This document shows, piece after piece, positions 23,381 through 32,594 of a stretch of 64,000 nucleotides of DNA. The first letter of the stretch is position 1, and every line of letters begins with the position of its first letter. The position numbers and the translations under genes are program-made. The notes below the pieces were generated by a model. It had not been told where the DNA came from. It did no database searches and was given only the letters and a program-made list of their open reading frames with translations. Source of the DNA: Toxorhynchites rutilus septentrionalis (lineage: Eukaryota; Arthropoda; Insecta; Diptera; Culicidae); assembly GCF_029784135.1 (NCBI RefSeq), contig NC_073746.1, forward strand, positions 261,059,598 through 261,123,597. The letters are read 5' to 3'.

Positions 23381-23659
23381 AGTGCCCTCGTGGCCGAGTG
23401 GTTAGCGTCCCACATTATAATGTCGGGGGTTTGGGTTCGATTCTCGCTCAGGTCGGAAGATTTTTCCTCAAAGTAAATTCTTCCGACTTGCACTGTGATC
23501 ACGCGTATTCTAGAGCTTGCCACTCAGAATACATTCAAGGCGTGTTATCCGGCATAGAAATCTGAACTAAGTACTACTAATAAAAATGACGCAAGTAATA
23601 CCTACGTTGAGAAGGCAAAAAGTTCCACTGGGAACATTAGTGCCATCCAAGAAGACAAG
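23381..23659 (+). mobile_element. tRNA-derived SINE, copy 1
   Basis: It begins GTGCCCTCGTGGCCGAGTGG with an A-box-like TGGCCGAGTGGTTAGCG and a B-box-like GGGTTCGATTCTCG about 35 bases later, as in tRNA-derived pol III promoters. The body contains CTTCCGACTTGCACTG, CACGCGTATTCTAGAGCTTG, CATTCAAGGCGTGTTATCCG, AATGACGCAAGTAAT and ends near AACATTAGTGCCATCC plus a GAAGA-type tail. AACAGTTT-type sequence lies on both sides and may be the target duplication. It resembles tRNA-related mosquito SINEs such as the Feilai type. Confidence 0.8.
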
Positions 23660-23894
23660 AACAGTTTTATATGGTTCTGATTTTACATGCAGATTAGATT
23701 TATTGAATTCGGGCTCCGGTTACCATTAGTTTTTGTAAAGAATATCGTTGTTATATAGATTTTTGCAATGAAAAGCGTGTTTTTGTGCACGCATTCATTT
23801 TCTATATGGTTTTGTGGTGTTTGGGTTCAGGAATTTATTGGCGAAGGGGTTTTCCGTCATTGTTGGTCATTTATAGCCAGTATCAGTAAATAGG

Positions 23895-24152
23895 GTGCTC
23901 CCGTGGCCGAATGTTTAGCGTCCCACACTATCATGCCGAGGGTTCGGGTTCGATTCCCGTTCTGGCCGGGGATCTTTCGTCGAAGAAATTTCTTCCGACT
24001 TGCACTTGCCACTCCAGAGTACATTCAAGGCGTGTTATCCGGCATAGAAATCTCAACCAAGTACTACTAATAAAAATGACGCAAGTAATGCTACGTTGAG
24101 AAGGCAAAAGTTCGTTAGGAACGTTAGTGCCATCCAACTAGAAGAAGAATAA
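23895..24152 (+). mobile_element. tRNA-derived SINE, copy 2
   Basis: Same structure as copy 1: GTGCTCCCGTGGCCGAATG, B-box GGTTCGATTCCCG, then GGCGTGTTATCCGGCATAGA and GACGCAAGTAATGC, ending in GAAGAAGAAT. It lacks about 20 bases of the CACGCGTATTCTAGAGC region. The A box reads GAATGTTTAG instead of GAGTGGTTAG, so it is probably not transcribed. Confidence 0.8.
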
Positions 24153-24159
24153 ATAAATT

Positions 24160-24561
24160 GGGAGAGTATGTCCTTTCCGACCAATTAGGAGTAGACTCGC
24201 TGCATAAAACAGAGGATCGGCTCAGGGGGTCGGTTTGGGACCACCCTATTTTCCCTCTTTTCTACACTCATGAATCACACTGACCGCAGAAAACATAGTA
24301 AAAAAGTAATACTATACATTTCAACGCCGAAGTCGTTACAATTTAGGGTGTCAGATCAGGGCCATCTTCCTCTATAGATAAAATGTGATAGTGATTACTT
24401 TGTTTAAGCTGGTTAAAGCAGCTTGGGTCGTTTGATGAGGGATCTCTGGGGAAACTTTAAACAATAACTCGCGACACGAACACAGAACAAAATGGTGGAA
24501 AAGCACGTTACATTTACTTTTTATGGAAAAAATGCGACGGAAAACAAGATTTGCTAAAGAA
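24160..24561. other. Unassigned
   Basis: No coding frame, repeat boundary or RNA gene recognised. Confidence 0.35.
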
Positions 24562-24563
24562 TA

Positions 24564-25829
24564 AAGGGTGTGTCACATCAAATTGCATCACGGAAAAAAC
24601 GCTGTAGAAATTCGCCCAGTAGACCGATCCTTTTGAAAATTTTAGACAGTAAAATAAAAACTATTAAACAACTTTTGGCATTTTCTTTTTATTCATACTT
24701 CGAGCCCAAGCCCGTATGCTCGCACCTTCCTCTTTACCCCGTCCATAAGGTTCTGTACAACGTCAGGTTGTAGTTTTTTTTGAACAGAAATCCGCCTCCG
24801 ATTTGACAAATTTTGGGCTCCGGAGGGCCTGCTTCATAATCGCCCAATATTTCTCTATTGGGCGAAGCTCCGGCGCGTTGGGCGGGTTCATTTCCTTTGG
24901 CACGAGGGTGACCCCATTGGCTTCGTACCACTCCGACACGTCCTTTGAATAGTGGCACGAAGCGAGATCCGGCCAGAAGATGGTCGGGCCCTCGTGCTGC
25001 TTCAATAGTGGTAGTAAGCGCTTCTGTAGGCACTCCTTAAGGTAAACCTGCCCGTTTACCGTGTCGGTCATCACGAAGGGGGCGCTCCGCTTTCCGCAAG
25101 AGCAGATCGCTTGCCACACCATGTACTTTTTGGCAAACTTGGATAGTTTCTGCTTGCGAATCTCCTCCGGAACGCTGAATTTGTCCTCTGCGGAGAAGAA
25201 CAACAGACCCGGCAGCTGACGAAAGTAGGTTTCGTCGTCCATTACCAGGCAATGCGGCTTCGTCAGTATTTCGGTGTACAGCTTCCGGGCTCGCGTCTTC
25301 CCCACCATGTTTTGCCTTTCGTTGCGGTTAGGAGCCTTCTGAACCTTGTATGTACGCAGGCTCTCCCGCTGCTTGGTCCGCTGGACGAATGAACTTGACA
25401 AATTCAGCTTATTGGCGACATCCCGGACCGAACTTCTCGGATCACGTCTAAACTGCTTAACTACGCGCTTGTGATCTTTTTCACTGACGGAGCATCCATT
25501 TTTGCCATTCTTCACCTTCCGGTCGATGGTGAGGTTCTCGAAGTATCGTTTTAGTACTCTGCTGACCGTGGATTGGACGATTCCCAGCATCTTACCGATG
25601 TCCCGATGTGACAACTCCGGATTCTCGAAATGAGTGCACAGGATTAATTCACGACGCTCTTTTTCGTTCGACGACATTTTTCCAAATTTACGAAAAATTG
25701 ACAGTGAAGCATGGCCAACGTCATCTATACACTCTTATCTGATTATAAGCGAAAGCTGAAGATATAATTCCTAAAAATTAAATTTCTACAGCGTTTTTTC
25801 CGTGATGCAATTTGATGTGACACACCCTT
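24564..25829 (-). mobile_element. Tc1/mariner-superfamily DD37E element, copy 1
   Basis: Inverted termini beginning AAGGGTGTGTCACATCAAAT (24564) and ending in its inverse (25829) are flanked by TA on both sides. Inside is a transposase frame in minus orientation. DD37E members of the IS630-Tc1-mariner group are known from mosquitoes. At about 1.27 kb this is near full length. Confidence 0.9.
24763..25677 (-). pseudogene. DD37E transposase, copy 1 (C-terminus damaged)
   Basis: Would cut and rejoin the element's TIRs. The start is ATG of MSSNEKERRELIL. An N-terminal helix-turn-helix (LSHRDIGKMLGIVQSTVSRV, about residues 23-42) and a second DNA-binding region (RDVANKLNLSSSFVQRT) precede the catalytic core. 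Catalytic signatures are CLVMDDETY, IFWPDLASCHYS and ELRPIEKYW; 37 residues separate the second Asp from the Glu. Compared with the copies at 29.8 and 38.0 kb it lacks four codons after DDETY (an in-frame loss of VKAD). Near the end a short deletion shifts the frame, so it terminates in CSKKTTT rather than the 49-residue tail seen at 38.9-39.05 kb. Probably inactive. Confidence 0.88.
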
Positions 25830-25882
25830 TACCTCACAAAACAATGAACACCACGGTTTGGACGACCACACATTAAATATAC

Positions 25883-26506
25883 TTAACACTAAACCTACCA
25901 CGAGGGGTCAAGTGACCTATTTTAAACTTTTAGTCAACATTTTCTTGCAAATTACATTGTCACAACATAGTTTGCCTACACTACTTTTATTAAAACATAC
26001 AACGAATGTATGTTTTAGTGTTTACTCCTCTCTTGGTATTTTTTTCTACTGAGAAATATGTGTAATCTGCCCTAACTACCGTAACGGGACGTTTGACCCG
26101 TGCAAACATTCATATGATAGTAGGAAGATTTGTATGTGTGGTTGTGATACAAAACCATTGCATTGCACATTTTTGCTATTGCTTTTTATGTTTTGTTGTA
26201 TTTGTGAATGAATAGTGAATGATTAGAATTAATTGTATTGCTGATTGTCAATGCGACCAAACAGTAACCATTCTAAGCTACAGTGTTATTTTGCGTGTCA
26301 AAAATTGTAATTTCATTATTTTGCTAATAATTGTTATCCTAAAAGTGTCGAAATATACAGGAGAACGGCTACACAATGTTATCCATTTCCGATTCTCAAC
26401 AAAACTATATAAATCGAGTCATTGTTCACTAACTATTCATAAAGGGTCACTTGACCCGCTGTGGTAGAAATAGCTGTACATGAAACATCGGTAGGTTTAG
26501 TGTTAA
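25883..26506. mobile_element. TTAA MITE with perfect 13-bp TIR
   Basis: TTAACACTAAACCTACC at the left is exactly inverted at the right (GGTAGGTTTAGTGTTAA). The ends continue with GGGGTCAAGTGACC on the left and GGTCACTTGACCCGC on the right. Length is 624 bp including TTAA. No transposase. It sits only about 50 bp from DD37E copy 1. Confidence 0.85.
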
Positions 26507-26524
26507 AAATCTATTTTGTGTACA

Positions 26525-26720
26525 CTAGGGTGGCAATGAAGGTATGCAAAAAAAAAATTATTGAATTTAAAGAATCGACCATGTATATTTTGTTTATTGG
26601 CCCAAAAAAATTACCTATGAAAAGTTTCAGCTCAATCGGACATAATTTAGGGGTGCCCCAAAGGGCTCAAAGAATTGACCGGACACTTCTAACCTGGGCC
26701 CGAAATCTTCGAAGGTGAAA
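26525..26720. repeat. Diverged relative of the palindromic-element arm
   Basis: ACACTAGGGTGGCAATGAAG, then AAAAGTTTCAGCTCAATCGGAC and AATTTAGGGGTGCCCC, recall the left arm of the 4897-6047 element (CTAGGGTGCCAAT, AGCTCAATCGGACTTAAGG) but are more diverged. Confidence 0.45.
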
Positions 26721-26724
26721 AATG

Positions 26725-27479
26725 AAGACCGACTCTACTCTCCGCAGTTTCGCTTCGACTAGAACTGCTTCGACAGTCGCCGGCAACAAAAAGTGACTTG
26801 ACTAGAAAATGAATTGACTAGTGTTGACTAGCGAGGATGACTGGTGAACTAGTCCAGTCAGTGGTTTTCTTAACTGACGCGACTAATGAATACAAATCTG
26901 CCTCTTCATTCAACTGACTTCAATCCACACTTCCATTTCCCCCTGACACTCATTTTATACCCGGGAACGCAATCTTATTTTACGTCCATATAAAGAGGAA
27001 CGAAAACATTATTCCTGATGCAAAAAAAGTAGTTACCCCATCAATGGACGGTTGATTGTCTACCCATCGTGAACTCAAACCAACGAACTTAGACATTCAT
27101 CAAGTATGCTATAAAGGTCCTCGCGTTAGTATTAGCTTACACGCACGGACAATCCCTTTTGGGTTTCGTGATCTCGTTTTAAAAATTGTGGCAGCTATCA
27201 CAACTACTACCGTACTACTTCAAATCTTCGCTAAGACACTCCATTCTGTCTAATTTTCTCCTCTTAACGCTTTTTCTTCCTTTTCAAATTCCTTCAAACA
27301 GTTGGAGCTCTCAACCCTATTCATGTTTTCTGTTAATTTTCCATTAGGTCCTGTTTCCAATGCCTGCGTCCAAGCCATTCCTCTTTTGCGATGCAACGAT
27401 GACAGACACAACGATTACTTTGTTTATAAATATTTAAGATAGCATGCTTTACCTAGACAATCTAACACTTGCATTCTGC
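26725..27479. other. Unassigned
   Basis: No coding frame with a domain. A patch near 26795-26880 is rich in GACTAG/GACTGG words (TTGACTAGTGTTGACTAGCG) and looks like a degenerate simple repeat. Confidence 0.35.
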
Positions 27480-27480
27480 A

Positions 27481-27528
27481 CAAATGAATAAATAAATACA
27501 TAAATGAATAGATTAATGAATAAAAAAA

Positions 27529-27583
<55 letters not shown>

Positions 27584-27602
27584 ATGAACAAATAAATAAA
27601 AA
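27481..27602. repeat. (TAAA)n microsatellite
   Basis: Roughly 20 or more AATA/TAAA units with a few interruptions. It creates an artefactual Leu-Phe-Ile-Tyr open frame on the minus strand. Confidence 0.95.
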
Positions 27603-27615
27603 AATACAAAAAACT

Positions 27616-28005
27616 GACTAACTTGATAAAAAATAACTCTTTGTGAAACAACAACCTGCAGGGGAGTTCGCGATTAACTATTATATTTAGTTATTCACAA
27701 AAATTGAACTCATACGTCATCTTTTCCTGCAACAGTTAATCACAGACTCCCAATATTACTTTTTTTATAGTCATATGTGAAACTACAGTACACAGATTAT
27801 GGAAATGGATTGTTAGGCTATCATATGACACGACAGCAAAAACAAATATTTTCCATTTTTTTACAATATTGGTAAGATCCAAACCGACGGTCGGCCTTCC
27901 TATCAAATTTCGCATTGAAACTCAACGTTTGGTTACAAATGAATCACCAAGTGTATTGCCAAGCGCAAAAATCAAGAACAGCCCCTATTTTTTCATTTCC
28001 CTTCA
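27616..28005. other. Unassigned
   Basis: AT-rich with no recognisable frame or repeat boundary. Confidence 0.35.
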
Positions 28006-28009
28006 TCGA

Positions 28010-29480
28010 TTGAAGAAATGAAACATAAATTTATGCATAACTCAAGAACTAATCGAGCAAATGGAACCAAATTTGGCATATGGAGGTTTTAGGGAGCAAT
28101 AAATGTTTTTATGGTGGTTTGACACTCCTTTCTCCTCTCTAAAGAGGAGGAGGGGAGAGTGCTGAAAAACTCGAGAACTAATCAAAGAAATTGAATTAAA
28201 CTTAGCATATAGAATTTTTAGGGATCGATAAAAGTTTCTATGGTGGTTCGACACTCCTCCCTCCTCTATAAGGGGAGGCTACCATTCAAATGAAACACAA
28301 ATTTCTGCATAACTCGAAAACTAATCAATCAAATGGAGCAAAATCTGGCATGTGAAGGTTTTTGAATATGAGAAATGTTTCAATGATGGTATGACACCCC
28401 TCCCTTCTCTGAAATGGAGAGGGGGTTCCGTAAAAATAATACACATATTTCAACCAACCATGACAATTGAATTTTTTTAATGTTATAAAACGCACTCCTA
28501 TATCTTCTTATATCTATATAAATAAAAATGAATCACCGAACGTGCTTTGATAAGAGCAAAACTCGAGAAAGGAATTGTCCGATTTGGGGCTATCTTTATT
28601 CTATCATATTTTCTGTATCAAACATTTATTCCATGTAACGGATAAACATATGCAAGTGGTTGAAAAATCTTGAACGAGATTTTGAACGTGAATGTGATAA
28701 CGAAAAATAAATTTTGGTTTAACAATTTTAACAATGCCATACAAATGAAACACAAATTTCTACATTACTCGAGAATTATTCAAGCAAATGAAACCAAATT
28801 ATTCACATTGAGGTTTTCGGGTGCAATAAATGTTTCTATGGTGGTTAGACTCTCCTCTCCCCACTCTAAGGAGGGGCTGCCATACAAATGAAATACAATT
28901 TTCTGTATTACTCAAGAATTATTCAATCAAATGAAACCAAATTAGACATATTGAAATTTTAGGGTACAATAAATGTTTCTATGATGATTAAACTCTCCAC
29001 CCCTCTCTCTAAAGGGGGCTGCCACATAAATGAAACACAAATTTCAGGTTTATTCGAGAATTAATCAAGCAAATAAAACCAAATTTAACATCTAAAGGTT
29101 TTAGGGTGCAATAAATGTTTCTATGGTGGTTAGACTCTCCACCTCCCTCTCTAAGGCGGGGCTACCATACAAATGAAACACAAACTTCTGCATTACTCGA
29201 GAATTAATTAAGCAAATGAAATCAAATTTGGCATGTGGAGGTTTTAGGTGGCAGTAAATATTTTTACGGTGGTTAGATACTCCTCCCCCCTCTCTTAGGG
29301 GGGGGGGAGGCTGACATACAAATGAAACACAAATTTCTGCATTACTCGAGAATTAATCAAGCGAATGAAACCAAGTTTGGCATGTGGAGGTTGTAGGGTG
29401 CAATAAATGTTTCTATAATGGTATGACACTCCTACCTCTTCTGGAATGGTCCCATAAAGGGTACCATAAAAATATTACAC
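28010..29480 (-). repeat. Repeat family A: tandem array of ~143-bp units
   Basis: Units built on CATACAAATGAAACACAAAT, CATTACTCGAGAATTAATCA, GCAAATGAAACCAAATT and TGCAATAAATGTTTCTATGG, followed by a G-rich block, recur with about 143-bp spacing. Good starts are near 28738, 28882, 29024, 29166 and 29314, with more diverged units from 28010. A short head-like segment at 28500-28680 interrupts it. Homologous copies lie at 35035-36495 and 50347-51235. Confidence 0.8.
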
Positions 29481-30525
29481 ATATTTCAACCAATGACAAT
29501 TGTAAATGACAACATGACATGACAATTGAAAATTTTCGGAAAACTCTGCAGGAAAAAATTTGGAAAATTAAATTCCCATATGTTCTACAATTACATAGTG
29601 ACAAGGGCTGTTAGTCCAGTTGATGTTTGCGCTAGCGAAATTGATCTTTGTTCGAAACTGGAAATGGATTTTAATGTGATGAAACGCACTCCTATATCTT
29701 TTCTATCTAAAGGGTGTGTCACATCAAATTGCATCACGGAAAAAACGCTGTAGAAATTTAATTTTTAGGAATTATATTTTCAGCTTTCGCTTATAATCGG
29801 ATAAGAGTGTATAGATCACATTGGCCATGCTTCACTGTCAATTTTTCGTAAATTAGGAAAAATGTCGTCGAACGAAAAAGAGCGTCGTGAATTAATCCTG
29901 TGCACTCATTTCGAGAATCCGGAGTTGTCACATCGGGACATCGGTAAGATGCTGGGAATCGTCCAATCCACGGTCAGCAGAGTACTAAAACGATACTTCG
30001 AGAACCTAACCATCGACCGGAAGGTGAAGAACGGCAAAAATGGATGTTCCGTCAGTGAAAAAGATCACAAGCGTGTAGTTAAGCAGTTTAGACGTGATCC
30101 GAGAAGTTCGGTCCGGGATGTCGCCAATAAGCTGAATTTGTCAAGTTCATTCGTCCAGCGGACCAAGCAGCGGGAGGGCCTGCGTACATACAAGGTTCAG
30201 AAGGCTCCTAACCGCGACGAAAGGCAAAACATGGTGGGGAAGACGCGAGCCCTGAAGCTGTACACCGAAATGCTGACGAAGCCGTATTGCCTGGTAATGG
30301 ACGACGAAACCTACGTCAAAGCGGACTTTCGTCAGCTGCCGGGTCTGTTGTTCTTCTCCGCAGAGGACAAATTCAGCGTTCCGGAGGAGATTTGCAAGCA
30401 GAAACTATCCAAGTTTGCCAAAAAGTACATGGTGTGGCAAGCGATCTGCTCTTGCGGAAAGCGGAGCGCCCCCTTCGTGATGACTGGCACGGTAAACGGG
30501 CAGGTTTACCTTAAGGAGTGCCTAC

Positions 30526-31405
30526 TGTTGTGTGCTATGAAATAAGTCAACTGTGAACATCTTTCTGTCACAGCATAGTTAGAGTGAGGCAGAAACGAGG
30601 ATGCTGTCAGTTTCCCCTCTTTCTGCTCACATGCCATAAAATAGAATACACACACACATAGTTAAGCTTTATAACACAGATAGGGAAAAAGCTGATAAAA
30701 GGAATGAAAGCTTATTGAAATATAGCAGAATAGTTTTTTAAGTTGATGAATCCCGACCAATAGAATAAATTGAATTGCGTTTAAATAAAAGTATTGTTCG
30801 CGCATTTGTTCCTGAGTTAAGATTTGAATTTAAAAACCAAAAGTGAAGTTAAAGTTATCCGACCACTTTCGAATCATTCCCAACATTTTTTGGTGCCGTG
30901 ACCAGGATTGTGGTCAAATTTTAGTGAATTCCAGTGAATTTTCCCATCCGTTATACTGTGCGCGAGCAATTTTGAATTACCGCTGAAATTTGTGCGAATA
31001 TTTTCCGATCCAGCAATTTGATTAATACAAGGCACGAAAATTGCCTTGGTCAGGTGAGCAGCACCTTTCCAAGTGACCCATCCAAATTTGTCGGTGCTTC
31101 CTGGTCTTTTAAATTTCCCAGATTTGAATTCCTGCTGTTTCTGGTGTGAGTGATCCTAGCCCTTCGTGAACGAATTGAAATCGTCCTGCTGGATTAATAT
31201 TGCTACGAGATTCCAGTTCCAAAGTATCGTCGAGAGAGATCCCAAATCAAGCTGTTGAGGAGTTGTGTGACCTGCTGAATTGTAATTTGTACAAGGCATA
31301 GCTTTGCCTTGGTCAGGTGAGCACCTTTCCAAGAGATTTATTGCGAGTTTCCAGTGCTTCCTGGTCTTTTGTTTTCCGCCAGATATTTATTGCATCGATT
31401 CATCA
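30526..31405 (+). mobile_element. LTR plus leader of a BEL/Pao-like LTR retrotransposon, no 3' LTR
   Basis: The insertion in DD37E copy 2 is bracketed by CCTAC (30521-30525 and 31406-31410), a 5-bp target duplication. A 360-bp LTR (30526-30885) begins TGTTG and ends CAACA. A primer-binding-like TGGTGCCGTGACCAGGAT follows at 30891, as is common in BEL/Pao elements. After that only about 500 bp of leader is present, with no gag, pol or second LTR. The family call rests on LTR termini, the leader motif and the 5-bp duplication. Confidence 0.7.
31029..31390 (+). repeat. Tandem duplication with hairpin in the retrotransposon leader
   Basis: Two copies about 262 bp apart each contain a CAAGGCA...TGCCTTG stem-loop with a 6-7-base loop (31029-31049 and 31291-31310). 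Each is followed by GTCAGGTGAGCA, CACCTTTCCAAG and GTGCTTCCTGGTCTTTT. AG|GTGAGC could be a splice donor. Confidence 0.65.
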
Positions 31406-31689
31406 CCTACAGAAGCGCTTACTACCACTATTGAAGCAGCATGAGGGCCCGACCATCTTCTGGCCGGATCTCGCTTCGTGCCACTATTCAAAGGACGTGT
31501 TGGAGTGGTACGAAGCCAACGGGGTCACCTTCGTGCCAAAGGAGATGAACCAGCCCAACGCGCCGGAAGATTGTATCATCAATTAGAAGATCAAACATAG
31601 GTTTACACTGTCGCAATGCGCGAAGATTGCCGATTCGATGTGGAAATCAAGCCTCTGGACAATTCAATTGAATTCGAAAAGTGTTTTCC

Positions 31690-31835
31690 TTTGCATCACT
31701 AATTGTTCTTCTGGAACGGTACTATCGTTCTTAGTTGGTTCTACTTATCGTTCAATCTCAACATAGTATTACTTGCGTCCCTTTATATTAGTACTTAGAA
31801 GAGGTTTCTTATGTCAAATTACACGCCTTAAATGT
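31690..31835 (-). mobile_element. SINE fragment, copy 5 (degenerate)
   Basis: On the minus strand the body motifs GGCGTGTAATTTGACATAAG, AGTACTAATATAAAGG, GACGCAAGTAATACTATG and the 3' end are recognisable against the other SINE copies. The tRNA-like head is absent. Confidence 0.55.
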
Positions 31836-32108
31836 TTTCTGGTGAAGCTGATTGTGGCTTTTCCGTCTCAGATACTGAATGTGTGCATTTTACATTCAGA
31901 ATAGACTTCCACACCTTTTTTCTGTGACCATTGCCATTACTAACTCGGAAAGATTATTCAACAATGTTGAGTTTTATCTCGCAACATTCCAACCAGCCAT
32001 GATGACAGGAGGCGGATATGTTGGTTCTCTTATGGGCCATAGTTCAGTCGTTTGGGAGCCACAATTATTAAAAACTAATTAAATTAATTAAAATAAATGT
32101 AATTTCCA

Positions 32109-32400
32109 TTAACCGGTAATTGGGTCACATTGTATGGTTTCCAGGTCATACCAACTGGACAGCAACCAGTTCTGTTCACTCACACTGAGGCAAATTATTA
32201 ATTTTACCGCAACAGATATATCATATCCAAAAACAACGTTACGTATTCTATTCAGAGAACCGTCGAATCCTAGTGAGACAGTTTCGTAACTTTTGACCGG
32301 CAAATTAACCCTCCATGTAATTGATCTAATACTACTCAACTCCGACCGTTGCCATTGCTCACCGGTTCTATCGTGGAATAGAAATGAGCACCGTTGAACG
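32109..32400 (-). pseudogene. Possible COMM-domain-like C-terminal coding fragment
   Basis: A minus-strand frame open from just after a TAA near 32400 to TAA at 32109-32111 contains SSIRSITWRVNLPVKS, then LNRIRNVVFGYDI, and ends SWYDLETIQCDPITG. The order (a Trp-Arg-x-Asn-Leu strand, a hydrophobic strand, and a terminal helix with LETIQ) recalls the C-terminal COMM domain of COMMD10-type proteins, which act in endosomal Retriever/CCC trafficking. This is resemblance from memory, not a search. There is no room between 32400 and the P450 start at 32595 for the N-terminal domain, so it is either an exon with distant 5' exons or a fragment. It could be chance. Confidence 0.25.
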
Positions 32401-32594
32401 TGACCAACTTAGACGATAAGTGCACCCTGTTCACCTTGCATATCCACGCATCGTCATCTCCAACAGCTGCAGCAACAGTCAGTATACTTTTTTGGGGAAC
32501 TTTAAATGAAAATTGTGTGACTAGTATGCCACATATTAATGTTTGCTCGCAGTGGAGTGCACTGCAGTAAACGGTTGACCTGTACCAGCGCAAG

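Larger units (their letters stand above)
29710..31568 (+). mobile_element. DD37E element copy 2, split by an LTR insertion and 3'-truncated
   Basis: It starts after TA (29708-29709) with AAGGGTGTGTCACATCAAAT. The transposase frame runs from 29862 to the insertion at 30526 and resumes at 31411 (AGAAGCGCTTACTACCACTA). It stops matching the other copies after GCGCCGGA near 31568, so the third catalytic residue, C-terminus and right TIR are missing. Confidence 0.88.
29862..31568 (+). pseudogene. DD37E transposase, copy 2 (interrupted, truncated)
   Basis: The N-terminal part is uninterrupted from MSSNEKERRELIL through DDETYVKADFRQLPG to NGQVYLKECL. The frame is then broken between GCCTAC and AGAAGCG by an 880-bp insertion. 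The remaining part carries IFWPDLASCHYSKDV but ends at NQPNAP, before the conserved ELRPIEKYW Glu. It keeps the four residues that copy 1 has lost. It cannot give a functional enzyme. Confidence 0.88.

Noticed and set aside
23384..23460. tRNA gene with Leu/Ser-like A and B boxes
   Set aside because: No cloverleaf closes, and the same sequence recurs with a common 200-bp tail at 23895, 47806 and 57432; it is a SINE head.
26795..26880. GACTAG-rich patch as a regulatory array
   Set aside because: Word spacing is irregular and there is no conserved copy elsewhere in the window.
27424..27654. Hydrophobic Leu-Phe-Ile-Tyr minus-strand frame
   Set aside because: It is a translation of the (TAAA)n microsatellite.
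28010..29480. CRISPR-like repeat array
   Set aside because: Units are ~143 bp, imperfect throughout and without unique spacers; insect DNA. It is a tandem dispersed repeat.
32336..32593. 85-codon minus-strand frame divergent from the P450 start
   Set aside because: It overlaps the P450 promoter region, has no domain, and competes in another phase with the COMM-like frame.
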